A stretch of DNA of 64,000 nucleotides from Actinomycetospora sp. NBRC 106375 (lineage in GTDB: Bacteria > Actinomycetota > Actinomycetes > Mycobacteriales > Pseudonocardiaceae). How positions within the stretch are numbered: the first letter of the stretch is position 1; every line of letters begins with the position of its first letter. The stretch is taken from contig NZ_BSTS01000006.1 of assembly GCF_030269665.1 (NCBI RefSeq), positions 124,001 through 188,000 on the forward strand, in the 5' to 3' direction. The notes under the pieces were generated by a model that did not search any database, was not told the origin of the DNA, and was given only the letters and a program-made list of their open reading frames with translations. Of the stretch, positions 41,386 to 49,692 are shown piece by piece. A program made the translations under genes and the position numbers.

Positions 41386-42201
41386 ATGACGCGCACCGTC
41401 CTTGTCACCGGCGCCACCGACGGCCTCGGCCGGGCCCTGGCCCACGACCTCGCGGGCCGGGGCGACGCGGTGCTCCTGCACGGCCGCGACGACGAGCGCG
41501 GCAAGGCCGCGCTGGACGAGATCCGGCGGGGGACCGGCAACGAGGCCCTGTCCTGGTACCGGGCGGACCTCGCCGAGCTCGCGCAGGTGCGCGAGCTCGC
41601 CGACCGGGTCGCCGCCGACCACCCGCGCCTCGACGTGCTGGTCAACAACGCCGGGATCGGCGCGGACGTGCCCGGCGGCGGCGAGCGGCAGGAGAGCGCC
41701 GACGGTCACGAGCTGCGGTTCGCGGTGAACTTCCTCGCAGGCCACCTGCTGACCCGCCGGCTGCTCGGGCCGTTGCGGGCCGCGGGCGCCGACGGCGACC
41801 CCGCGCGGATCGTCATGGTGTCGTCGGCCGGGCAGGCGGCCCTCGACTTCGACGACCTCATGCTGCGCCGCGGCTACTCGGGCTGGCGGGCGTACTGCCA
41901 GAGCAAGCTCGCGCAGATCCTCGACGCGTTCGACCTCGCCGAGGAGCTCGATCCCGACGTCGTCACCGCGACCGCCCTGCACCCGGCCACGTACATGCCC
42001 ACCAAGATCGTGCCCTCGCCGATCAGCACGATCGCCGAGGGCGTCGAGGCGACGGCGCGGCTCGCGGTCGACCCGGAGCTCGCCGGGGTCACGGGCCGGT
42101 ACTACAACGGTCTCCGGGAGGCCGAGCCCGATCCGCAGGCCCACGACGCGCTGGCGCGGCGACGGTTGCGCGGGATCGCCGACGAGCTGACGGGTCCCTG
42201 A
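41386..42201 (+). CDS. Short-chain dehydrogenase/reductase
   Basis: 271-residue classical-type SDR. Cofactor motif TGATDGLGRAL (TGxxxGxG, about 8-16), NNAGIG (about 87-92), active-site Ser in MVSSAG, YCQSK (YxxxK) near 168-172. The DLAELAQVRELAD and light-dependent protochlorophyllide reductase/retinol-dehydrogenase-like pattern suggests NADPH-linked, with an unknown substrate. It starts directly after the Rv0909-like gene. Confidence 0.88.
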   Translation: MTRTVLVTGATDGLGRALAHDLAGRGDAVLLHGRDDERGKAALDEIRRGTGNEALSWYRADLAELAQVRELADRVAADHPRLDVLVNNAGIGADVPGGGERQESADGHELRFAVNFLAGHLLTRRLLGPLRAAGADGDPARIVMVSSAGQAALDFDDLMLRRGYSGWRAYCQSKLAQILDAFDLAEELDPDVVTATALHPATYMPTKIVPSPISTIAEGVEATARLAVDPELAGVTGRYYNGLREAEPDPQAHDALARRRLRGIADELTGP

Positions 42202-42237
42202 CAACGGGTGTCAGCTCACGCGCGCGAGGATGCGCGG

Positions 42238-42633
42238 GTGACCACACACCTCGAGAGCGCCTTCACCATCGACGTCTGGGAACCGGCCGAGGGTGACGCC
42301 CTGGCCGAGCCCGAGGGCCGGGGCCCGGCGACCGGCCGGGCGCTGGTCCGCAAGACCTACACCGGGCCGCTGGCGGGGACCTCGGTGGCCGAGCTCCTCA
42401 CCACCCAGGGCGAGGGCGGTGCCGCCTACCTCGCGCAGGAGCGCGTGGTCGGCGAGCTCGAGGGCCGGGCCGGAAGCTTCGTGCTCCAGCACGGCGCGGC
42501 AGGCGGCGACGGCCAGGAGCTGCGGCAGTGGGCCTACGTCGTCGCGGGGTCGGGCACCGGCGGGCTCGCCGGGCTGCAGGGCACCGGGATCCTCGCCCAC
42601 GAGCTGCTGACCCTCGACTACGAGCTGCCCTGA
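42238..42633 (+). CDS. DUF3224-family protein
   Basis: 131 residues: FTIDVWEPAEGDALAEPEGRGPATGRALVRKTYTGPLAGTSVAELLTTQGEGGAAYLAQERVVGELEGRAGSFVLQHGA, ending GLAGLQGTGILAHELLTLDYELP. This is the allene-oxide-cyclase-like barrel of DUF3224, which has no assigned function. GTG at 42238 has GAGGA seven bases upstream and fits the family start better than the open frame to 42208. The OsmC gene starts 2 bases after its stop. Confidence 0.85.
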   Translation: MTTHLESAFTIDVWEPAEGDALAEPEGRGPATGRALVRKTYTGPLAGTSVAELLTTQGEGGAAYLAQERVVGELEGRAGSFVLQHGAAGGDGQELRQWAYVVAGSGTGGLAGLQGTGILAHELLTLDYELP

Positions 42634-42635
42634 CC

Positions 42636-43115
42636 ATGGCTTTCACCCGCGACCCCGACGGCACCCACCGCTACCGCGCGACGTGCACCTGGTCGGGCTC
42701 GACCGGCCTCGGCTACGACGGCTTCGTGCGCGCGCACCGGGTCGAGGCGCCGCCGGCGGCGACCGCGCTGGAGCTCTCCAACGACCCCTCGCTGCGCGGC
42801 GACGCGAGCCTGCTCGACCCCGAGCAGCTGGTGCTGGCCGCGGCGGCGTCGTGCCAGCTGCTGTCGTTCCTCGCGATCGCCGCCCGGGCCCGCGTCGACG
42901 TCACCGACTACCGCGACGACGCCGAGGCGACGATGTCGCACGACGAGGGCCCGGCCCGGATCGCGGCGATCGTGCTGCGCCCGCACATCACGGTGGCGCC
43001 GGGACCGAGCGTCCCCCGCGTGGAGCGCCTGGTCGAGCTGGCCCACAAGGAGTGCTACATCGCCAACAGCCTGGCCACCCCCGTGGCGGTCGAGCCCGTG
43101 GTCACCTTCATGTGA
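42636..43115 (+). CDS. OsmC-family peroxidase-like protein
   Basis: 159 residues. RYRATCTWSGSTGLGYDGFVRAHRV, DASLLDPEQLVLAAAASCQLLSFLAIAARARV with the conserved Cys in AASCQ, and the C-terminal AHKECYIANSL with the second Cys give the two-Cys OsmC/Ohr pattern. It detoxifies organic hydroperoxides in characterised members. The stop TGA is part of a perfect 19-bp hairpin that serves as its terminator. Likely operon with the SDR and DUF3224 genes. Confidence 0.9.
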   Translation: MAFTRDPDGTHRYRATCTWSGSTGLGYDGFVRAHRVEAPPAATALELSNDPSLRGDASLLDPEQLVLAAAASCQLLSFLAIAARARVDVTDYRDDAEATMSHDEGPARIAAIVLRPHITVAPGPSVPRVERLVELAHKECYIANSLATPVAVEPVVTFM

Positions 43116-43151
43116 GCAGTTGGCGCCCTTAGAAGGGCGCCAACTGCTCAC
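43112..43151. terminator. Perfect 19-bp hairpin (palindrome family 3, copy F)
   Basis: GTGAGCAGTTGGCGCCCTT (43112-43130) pairs exactly with 43133-43151 around a 2-base gap. It lies between convergent osmC-type and indolepyruvate oxidoreductase genes and includes the osmC stop codon. A close relative is at 53947-53986. Confidence 0.8.
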
Positions 43152-43160
43152 GTAGGCCGG

Positions 43161-46100
43161 TCAGCCCAGGAGCTCGGCCAGGCGGGCGCGGTAGCGGGCG
43201 ACGTTGTCGAGCTTGATCTGCTCGTAGCCCCGGACCATGTCGGGCAGGGCGGCGATCTCCGCCGCTCGCTCGGCGTCGTCCATGGACAGTAGCGTCGGCA
43301 CCAGCGCGCGGTACTCGGCCACCAGCTCCCGCTCGACGCGGCGGACCTCGGCGACGCCGAACGGGTCGAGCTTCGTGCCGCGCAGCCGGCGCATGGCGCG
43401 CAGGGTGCGGTAGCCCGGCCGGAACCAGCGGCCCAGCGTGATCTTGCGCTGCATGCCCGCGGCCCGCAGCACCGGCGGGTGCAGCTTCCAGGCGTAGCGC
43501 GCCCCGTCGCCGAACTGCGCGCGCACCGACGCGTCGAGGGCGGGGTCGAGCGACAGGCGCGCGACCTCGTACTCGTCCTTGTAGGCCATGAGCTTGTACA
43601 GCCCGGTGGCGAGCGCCTCGGACAGGCGCGGGTCGGCGTCGACCGTCGCCGCCACGACGTCCGCGTACTGCCGCGCGTAGGCCGCGTCCTGGTAGGCGAC
43701 GAGCTCGGGCACCCGGATGCCGACGAGCCGCTCGAGCTCGCTGCCCGCGGGCGCGCCGATCGCGGCGACGATCTCCGCGGCCTCGGCCTCCCCGCGCTCG
43801 GTGAGGCCGGGGACGCCGGTGTCGGGACCCGTCCCGGTGGCCTGCCCGACCACCTGCGCGAACGCCTCGGGGTCGGCCACGGACTGGCGCCCGCGGCGGA
43901 ACGCCTGGAGGTTCGTGTCCACGGCGGCGCCGTTGAGCGTGAACGCCTCCTCGATCGACTCCGCCGGCAGCGGCAGCGCGCCGGCCTGGAACGCGGCGCC
44001 GACGAGCAGCGTCAGCGCGAACTGGTCGTCGCCGAACAGCGCGTCGGCCAGCGCGCGGGCGTCGACGACGATCCCGACGTCGCGCCGGACGCGGTCGGTG
44101 ATGCGCCGCAGCACGGCGTCCGTGTCCGGGAAGGTGACCGTCGGGTCGACGACCATCGCGCCCGTCGGCACCTTCGCCGACGACACCGCGGCGACGGTGC
44201 GCCAGGAGGCGCAGGTGGCGAGGTTCGCCGTCTCGGCCGCGACGAGGAGGTCGGCGCCGAGGTAGAGGTCGCACTCGCCCTCGGCCGCCCGCCCGGCGGC
44301 GTCCTGGGCCGACCGGCTGATCTTGATGTCGGAGATGACGGCGCCGCCCTTCTGGGCCAGCCCCGTCTGGTCCAGGCCACGGACGTGGCGCCCGGCGGCG
44401 AGGCCGGCGGTCGCGAGCACCTGGGACACCGTCGTCACGCCCGTCCCGCCGATGCCGGCGAGGCGGATCGTGAACGCCTCGGTGTCGACGACGGACCGCG
44501 GCCGCGGGAGGGCGTCGGCCGCCAGCGGGGCGAGCGCCGGAGGTGCCGCCGCCGTCCCCGGCTCGACGGTGAGGAACGCCGGGCAGTCGCCGTCCAGGCA
44601 GGAGTAGTCCTTGTTGCAGGACGCCTGGTGGATGCGGGTCTTGCGGCCGAACTCGGTGTCGACCGGCGTCACCGACAAGCAGTTCGACGTCTGGCCGCAG
44701 TCGCCGCAGCCCTCGCAGACCCGCTCGTTGATCATGACGCGGGTCGACGGGTCGGCGAGCGTGCCGCGCTTGCGCTTGCGCCGCTTCTGGGCCGCGCACT
44801 CCTGGTCGTGGATCAGCACGGTCACGCCGGGGGTGTCGGCGAGGACGCGCTGGGCCTCCTCGTAGCGCGAGCGGTCCCAGACGGCGACCCCCTTGGCCAG
44901 GCGCACGCGCCGGTACCGCGACCGGTCCTCGGTGGTGACGATGATCCTCGTGACGCCCTCGGCCATCAGCGACTGCGTCAGCGCCGGCATCGACAGCGCG
45001 CCGACGGCGTCCTGCCCGCCGGTCATCGCCGCGGCGCCGTTGTGCAGCAGGCGGAAGGTCAGGTGCGAGCCGGCGGCCACGGCGGCGCGGACCGCCAGCG
45101 AGCCGGAGTGGTGGAACGTCCCGTCGCCCATGTTCTGGACGAAATGGTCGGCCTCGACGAACGGTGCCATGCCGAGCCAGTGCGCGCCCTCGCCGCCCAT
45201 CTGGGTCAGCCCGGTGACCTCGCCGACCTGCTCCTCGGGCATCAGCAGCACCATCGTGTGGCAGCCGATGCCGGCGCCGACGAGCGAGCCGTCGGGGATC
45301 GCGGTGGTCGAGGTGTTGTGGGGGCAGCCCGAGCAGTAGAACGGCGTGCGCTGCGCGCCCGCGACCGGCGTCAGCGACAGGTCGATGCGGCTGCGGCGGG
45401 CCTTCTCGTCGCGCCACGCGCGGACGCTCGGGACGTCGCCGTGCGCGAGGAGACGCTCCCCGACGCGGCGGGCGACGACGTCGGGGTCGAGGTCGCCGGC
45501 CTCGGGGAACATCGGCATGCCCTCGGGTCCCCGCTTGCCGTACACCCGCGGGGCGCCGGCGCGGCCGTAGAGGAGCTCCTTGATCTGGGTCTCGAGGAAG
45601 GCGCGCTTCTCCTCGACCACGACGATCTCGTCGAGGCCCTCGGCGAAGCGCTCGACGACGCCGGGCTCGAGCGGCCAGGGCATCCCGACGCGCAGGAGCC
45701 GGACGCCGCGACGCTCCAGCTCCGCCTCGTCGAGGCCGAGGGTGTCGAGGGCCTGGCGCAGGTCGAGCCAGCTCTTGCCGGCGGCGACGACGCCGATCCG
45801 CGCCGGGCCGTGCCCGACGATCCGGTTCAGCCCGTTGGCGGCGGCGTAGCGGCGGGCGATCTCGAGGCGGGCCCGGTAGAGGTCGCGCTCGATCGGGCCG
45901 AGCTTCGGCTGGAGCAGGGTCGCCGAGGGCGTGTGGACGTACTCGCGGCCGTCGATCGTGAGGTCGGGGGTGACGATCGCGAGCCGGTCCGGGTCGACGT
46001 CGACGGTGCCGGAGCCGTCGGCGACCGCGGTGACCATCTTCAGCGCGGTCCACAGCCCGCTCACCCGGGAGAGGGCGACGGCGTGGCGGCCGAGGTCGAG

Positions 46101-46691
46101 GACGTCCTGGGAGTCGGCGGGGAAGAGCACCGGGACGGCCATGTCGGCGAGGGCGGCCTCGGAGGCGCAGGGCACGCTCGAGGACTTCGCGGCCGGGTCG
46201 TCGCCGACGAACGCGACGGCGCCGCCGCGGGGGTGGGTGCCGGTGAGGTTCGCGTGGCGCAGGGCGTCGGTGGCGCGGTCGAGGCCGGGGGCCTTGCCGT
46301 ACCAGTAGCCGACGACGCCGTCACGGGTCAGGCCGCCGGTGGCCGCGGCGAGCTGGGTGCCCTCGACCGCGGTGAGCGCGAGCTCCTCGTTCAGGCCGGC
46401 GGCGAAGACGACGTCGTTCTCGGTGAGCAGGGCGCGCTGGCGGGCGAGCTCGAGGTCGTAGCCGGCCAGCGGCGAACCCTCGTAACCGGAGACGTAGCCG
46501 CCGGTGCGCAGGCCGGCCCGGAGGTCGGCGCGGTGCTGGTCGAGCGGCAGGCGCACGAGGGCCTGGACGCCGGTGAGGTGCACGCGGCCGGCCTCGAGCG
46601 TGTAGCGGTCGCGCAGGGTCATCGGCCGGCGGGGCTCCCCGTCGTCGCCGTGGGGCACGTCGAGTGCGGGCGGGCGGACGTCGACGGTCAT
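43161..46691 (-). CDS. Indolepyruvate ferredoxin oxidoreductase, fused single-chain type
   Basis: 1176 residues. The N-terminal pyrimidine-type TPP region starts LRDRYTLEAGRVHLTGVQALVRLPLDQ with YVSGYEGSPLAGYD. The TPP-binding part is TPFYCSGCPHNTSTTAIPDGSLVGAGIGCHTM. Ferredoxin-type cysteines lie around 690-740 (CEGCGDCGQTSNCLSV, CNKDYSCLDGDCPAF). The C-terminal gamma-type domain (about 770-960, IRLAGIGGTGVTTVSQVL) and a long alpha-helical end follow. It decarboxylates aryl-pyruvates to acyl-CoA, coupled to ferredoxin, in amino-acid breakdown. ATG at 46691 has GAGGAGG seven bases upstream. A divergent AsnC gene probably regulates it. Confidence 0.92.
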   Translation of the reverse strand: MTVDVRPPALDVPHGDDGEPRRPMTLRDRYTLEAGRVHLTGVQALVRLPLDQHRADLRAGLRTGGYVSGYEGSPLAGYDLELARQRALLTENDVVFAAGLNEELALTAVEGTQLAAATGGLTRDGVVGYWYGKAPGLDRATDALRHANLTGTHPRGGAVAFVGDDPAAKSSSVPCASEAALADMAVPVLFPADSQDVLDLGRHAVALSRVSGLWTALKMVTAVADGSGTVDVDPDRLAIVTPDLTIDGREYVHTPSATLLQPKLGPIERDLYRARLEIARRYAAANGLNRIVGHGPARIGVVAAGKSWLDLRQALDTLGLDEAELERRGVRLLRVGMPWPLEPGVVERFAEGLDEIVVVEEKRAFLETQIKELLYGRAGAPRVYGKRGPEGMPMFPEAGDLDPDVVARRVGERLLAHGDVPSVRAWRDEKARRSRIDLSLTPVAGAQRTPFYCSGCPHNTSTTAIPDGSLVGAGIGCHTMVLLMPEEQVGEVTGLTQMGGEGAHWLGMAPFVEADHFVQNMGDGTFHHSGSLAVRAAVAAGSHLTFRLLHNGAAAMTGGQDAVGALSMPALTQSLMAEGVTRIIVTTEDRSRYRRVRLAKGVAVWDRSRYEEAQRVLADTPGVTVLIHDQECAAQKRRKRKRGTLADPSTRVMINERVCEGCGDCGQTSNCLSVTPVDTEFGRKTRIHQASCNKDYSCLDGDCPAFLTVEPGTAAAPPALAPLAADALPRPRSVVDTEAFTIRLAGIGGTGVTTVSQVLATAGLAAGRHVRGLDQTGLAQKGGAVISDIKISRSAQDAAGRAAEGECDLYLGADLLVAAETANLATCASWRTVAAVSSAKVPTGAMVVDPTVTFPDTDAVLRRITDRVRRDVGIVVDARALADALFGDDQFALTLLVGAAFQAGALPLPAESIEEAFTLNGAAVDTNLQAFRRGRQSVADPEAFAQVVGQATGTGPDTGVPGLTERGEAEAAEIVAAIGAPAGSELERLVGIRVPELVAYQDAAYARQYADVVAATVDADPRLSEALATGLYKLMAYKDEYEVARLSLDPALDASVRAQFGDGARYAWKLHPPVLRAAGMQRKITLGRWFRPGYRTLRAMRRLRGTKLDPFGVAEVRRVERELVAEYRALVPTLLSMDDAERAAEIAALPDMVRGYEQIKLDNVARYRARLAELLG

Positions 46692-46816
46692 GGCGGACCT
46701 CCTCGGCGGAAGCGGGCTCGGAGTGGGTGGTCTCCGGCGGCCGGATCCACGCGTGTTCGCGGTGGTCGCCAAGCTAGGGAGTTACTCGCCAGTGGTCTAC
46801 TGTCGTCCTCAGCGAC

Positions 46817-46831
46817 TGGGCCATTGGCCCA
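46817..46831. promoter_or_regulatory. AsnC-type operator candidate
   Basis: TGGGCCATTGGCCCA is a perfect 7+1+7 palindrome between the oxidoreductase and AsnC-family genes; GGCCATTGG recurs at 46861-46869. A nearby CAGTGGTCTACTG (about 46790) adds another symmetric element. Position in the divergent promoter suggests the AsnC regulator binds here. Confidence 0.55.
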
Positions 46832-46877
46832 CTGCGCACCGGGCTTGACTGATCCGCTTCGGCCATTGGACGACACC

Positions 46878-47357
46878 GTGGACCTCGACGACCTCGATCG
46901 GGCACTGCTGCTCGCCCTGCTCGAACGCCCGCGGGTGGGGCTGCGCGAGCACGCGCGGGCCCTGGGCATCGCCCGCGGCACCGCACAGGCGCGCTTCCTC
47001 CGGCTCCAGGAGCGCGGGGTCATCGTCGGTTTCGCCCCGCACGTGGACCCGGGTGCACTCGGCTACGACGTGCAGGCCTTCGTCACGCTGCACATCACGC
47101 AGGGCCGGCTCGACGACGTCGCCCAGCGCCTGGAGGAGGTGGCCGAGGTCGTCGAGGTCCACAGCATCACCGGCGACGGCGACCTGTGGGCCAAGGTCGT
47201 CGCGCGGACCAACGCCCACCTCGAACAGGTCGTCCAGGGGATGATCGGCACGCCGGGCGTGGAGCGCACCCGCACGGAGATCGCGCTCACCGAGCGGGTG
47301 CCCCACCGGGTGCTGCCGCTGGTGCGGGCGCTGCCGCGGGGCCGGCGCGGCGGGTGA
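46878..47357 (+). CDS. Lrp/AsnC-family regulator
   Basis: 159 residues. Helix-turn-helix VDLDDLDRALLLALLERPRVGLREHARALGIARGTAQARFLRLQERGVI, then the RAM effector domain (about 65-145) with VDPGALGYDVQAFVTLHIT and VEVHSITGDGDLWAKVVARTNAHLEQVV. It senses amino acids or aryl-pyruvates in related systems. GTG at 46878 is chosen; a TTG at 46866 is possible. Divergent from the indolepyruvate oxidoreductase, its probable target. Its stop overlaps the thioesterase start (GTGA). Confidence 0.88.
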   Translation: MDLDDLDRALLLALLERPRVGLREHARALGIARGTAQARFLRLQERGVIVGFAPHVDPGALGYDVQAFVTLHITQGRLDDVAQRLEEVAEVVEVHSITGDGDLWAKVVARTNAHLEQVVQGMIGTPGVERTRTEIALTERVPHRVLPLVRALPRGRRGG

Positions 47358-48178
47358 GTGGTCTACTCGGCCGCGTGATCGGTGAGCTGGCGCTCGACAG
47401 CGCGTCCGAGCGGGTCGGCGACGGGGTCCACGTGATCGACCTGTCCGACCGCTGGTGCCTGCAGGACGGGCGCCTCAACGGGGGCTACCAGCTCAGCGTG
47501 GCGCTGCGGGCGCTCGCCGCGGAGGTCCCGCTGCCCGATCCTGTCGTGGCGTCGGCGTCCTACCTGCGCCCGGCGATGCCGGGGCCGGCCCGGGTGCTCA
47601 CGTCGGTCGTCCGGGCCGGGCGGCGCCTGGCCACGGGGACGGCGCGCCTGGTGCAGGGCGGGCCCGACGGGGCCGAGCGCGACGTCCTGAGGCTCGAGGC
47701 CACGTTCGCCGACCTCGCGGCGAGCCCGGCCGAGACCGTCGACCTCACCGCGCCGCGGGACCTGCCGCCCTTCGCCGAGTGCCGGACGTTCGGCGGCGAG
47801 GACGCGCCCCCGGACATCGCCTCGGTCGGGCGGCGGATGCGCTACGGGGTCGCCGAGATGCCGGGCTGGACCCGGGGGACGCCGTCGGGCGACCCGCGGG
47901 CGGAGTTCTGGTTCGCCTTCGCCGACGGGTCGGACGCCACGCTGCTCGACCTGGCGTTCGTCGTGGACGGCGCGGCGCCGGTGGTGCTGGAGCTGGGCCG
48001 CGGGTCGAGCACGGTCCAGCTGACGGTGCACCTGCGCGAGCACCCGGCGCCCGGGCCGCTGGCCTGCCGGACGGTGACGCAGCACCTGTCCCACGGCTTG
48101 CACGAGGAGGACGTCGAGGTCTGGGACGCGCGCGGCGTCCTCGTCGCCCAGTCGCGCCAGCTCGCCCTGCTGCTGTGA
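47354..48178 (+). CDS. Thioesterase-superfamily (TesB-like) protein
   Basis: 274 residues with tandem hotdog halves: WCLQDGRLNGGYQLSVALRALAAE with a G-G-Y-x-x-x-x-x-x-R-A helix, VASASYLRPAMPGPARVLTSVVRAGRRLATGTARLVQ, and the second half VLELGRGSSTVQLTVHLREHP, VTQHLSHGLHEEDVEVWDARGVLVAQSRQLALLL. This is the acyl-CoA thioesterase fold common in mycobacteria. It is co-transcribed with the AsnC gene. Substrate unknown; release of aryl-acyl-CoA made by the neighbouring oxidoreductase is an attractive but unproven idea. Confidence 0.85.
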   Translation: MSGLLGRVIGELALDSASERVGDGVHVIDLSDRWCLQDGRLNGGYQLSVALRALAAEVPLPDPVVASASYLRPAMPGPARVLTSVVRAGRRLATGTARLVQGGPDGAERDVLRLEATFADLAASPAETVDLTAPRDLPPFAECRTFGGEDAPPDIASVGRRMRYGVAEMPGWTRGTPSGDPRAEFWFAFADGSDATLLDLAFVVDGAAPVVLELGRGSSTVQLTVHLREHPAPGPLACRTVTQHLSHGLHEEDVEVWDARGVLVAQSRQLALLL

Positions 48179-48196
48179 GGTGCCCTGCGGGCATCC

Positions 48197-49288
48197 TCAC
48201 GTCCAGTACAGCATGCGGGCGGACGGCAGATGCTCGGCGAGCTCCGACGTCACGTGCGCCCGCAGGTCGGCCATGACGTCGTCGGGGTACACGTGCTTCA
48301 CCGCGCCGAACTTCCCGCGCTTGGTGCGCCGCTGGTCCGGGTCCATCTCCAGCCGCGTGCGCGGGTACCAGCTCTCGAGGGTCTCCTTGCTGCCCGGCGT
48401 GAAGCGGTGGGTGATGCACTCGGCGGTGAGGTCGAGGTCCTCGACGCCGTCGAGAACGGCACCGACCCGTGCGAACAGATCGGTGTAGGCCGCCCGCCAG
48501 TCACCGACGGGCATGATCGGCGCGATCGTCAGCCCGACCGGCCAGCCCGCCTGCGCGAGCGTCGCCAGCGCGTCGATCCGCGCGGCAACGGGATCCGTCC
48601 CGCCCTCGAACCGGCCCACCACCGACTCGGGTCCGACCGAGAACCGCAGGCGCGTCCGCCCGCCGTGGGGCAGGTCGAGCAGGCCGTCAACGTCGGCGAA
48701 CTTCGTGGTCGCCCGCAGCTGCACCGGGCCGCCGAAGTCGTGGGTGCCGACGTGGTGGACGGCGGCGGACAGGCTGCCGGTGACGTGCTCGATGCCGAGC
48801 GGGTCGGTGTAGCAGGACGCCTCGAACGTCGTCCCCTCGCCGGCGCGGGCGGCCGAGGCGGAGGTGATCGTGCCGTGCCCGACGTACGCGTCCAGCCCGT
48901 GCAGGATCGCGTCCAGGTCGCCGAAGACCCGGGTCACCGGCGGTCCGGTCAGCGACCCCGCGAGGTAGCAGTACTGGCAGTGCGCCGGGCACCCGCGGGC
49001 CAGGTCCACGCGCCAGTCGGCGCTCGGCGGGATGGGATCGAGCTTCCGCGCCGACGCCGGGCTCGTGACCACCGCCAGCGTCGACTTCGCGCGGGCGTAG
49101 GTCTCGCGGTCGGTCTCCCCGCGCACGGTGATCCGGTCGCCGCGGAGCAGCGCGACGTCGTCCACGCCCGCGGCCTCGCAGCGGCGGAGGATCTCGGCGG
49201 TGTGCGGGTGCTCCTGGGCGGACCGGGTGACGAGCACCTGCGCCGGGGTCCAGGGGCGGTGCCGGGACGGGGAGAGGGTCGCGCTCAC
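48197..49288 (-). CDS. Spore photoproduct lyase-family radical SAM protein
   Basis: About 363 residues. Radical SAM cluster motif CPAHCQYC (C-x3-C-x2-C) at about residue 105, preceded by VDLARGC. Other SPL-type segments: VTSPASARKLDPIPP, FEASCYTDPLGIEHVTG, LRFSVGPESVVGRFEGGTDPVAARIDAL, TAECITHRFTPGSKETLESWYPRTRLEMDPDQRR. SPL repairs spore photoproduct in Firmicutes; actinobacterial homologues are of unsettled function. GTG at 49288 is the preferred start; the open frame continues to 49366. The stop faces the thioesterase stop 19 bases away. Confidence 0.85.
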   Translation of the reverse strand: MSATLSPSRHRPWTPAQVLVTRSAQEHPHTAEILRRCEAAGVDDVALLRGDRITVRGETDRETYARAKSTLAVVTSPASARKLDPIPPSADWRVDLARGCPAHCQYCYLAGSLTGPPVTRVFGDLDAILHGLDAYVGHGTITSASAARAGEGTTFEASCYTDPLGIEHVTGSLSAAVHHVGTHDFGGPVQLRATTKFADVDGLLDLPHGGRTRLRFSVGPESVVGRFEGGTDPVAARIDALATLAQAGWPVGLTIAPIMPVGDWRAAYTDLFARVGAVLDGVEDLDLTAECITHRFTPGSKETLESWYPRTRLEMDPDQRRTKRGKFGAVKHVYPDDVMADLRAHVTSELAEHLPSARMLYWT

Positions 49289-49410
49289 GTCGTCGGGTCC
49301 CCCGTCCGGCGGCTTCCGCCCACACGAGGTGATTCGGCCGATGGTGGGCGGGATACTCGCCGACATCCGGCGTGGCGCCGGTCACACCGAACCTCGCGGG
49401 AGGCACCCCG

Positions 49411-49626
49411 ATGTCCGCTCCGTCCACCGGCCCCGACCTGCGGCCCGCGGCCCTCGACGACACGGCGCTCGACGAGCTCCACCGCCTCGAGGAGCGGCTC
49501 GGCACGCCGGTCGTCGCCTACGAGGCCGCCAGCCCCTACGCCGAGCTCTCCGCCGACCAGCTCGCCGCGATCCAGCGCACCGAGTCCGCGCTCGGTGTGC
49601 GCCTCCTGGCGTACCGCCAGGCCTGA
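49411..49626 (+). CDS. Small conserved-looking hypothetical protein
   Basis: 71 residues with no membrane segment: DLRPAALDDTALDELHRLEERLGTPVVAYEAASPYAELSADQLAAIQRTESALGVRLLAYRQA in pattern, two helices separated by a strand-like turn with an internal echo (LGTPVVAYEA and LGVRLLAYRQ). ATG at 49411 has GGGAGG seven bases upstream, which supports translation. I do not recognise the family. It precedes the phosphotriesterase gene by 66 bases on the same strand. Confidence 0.6.
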   Translation: MSAPSTGPDLRPAALDDTALDELHRLEERLGTPVVAYEAASPYAELSADQLAAIQRTESALGVRLLAYRQA

Positions 49627-49692
49627 CCTCCCACGCTCACCGCCGTAGGGTGGTCCGCGTCACAGCCCGACGACGCGGCGGAGGTGCGGGCG

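Noticed and set aside
43479-47357. Very long plus-strand open frame (1292 codons) opposite the indolepyruvate oxidoreductase
   Set aside because: It is an antisense GC-rich shadow (Arg/Ala/Gly/Val/Asp rich, no domains). Only its last part, from about 46878, is a real gene (AsnC).
47354-47366. GAGTGGTCTACTC as a second AsnC operator
   Set aside because: It lies within the coding start of the thioesterase and its symmetry is short; probably coincidental.
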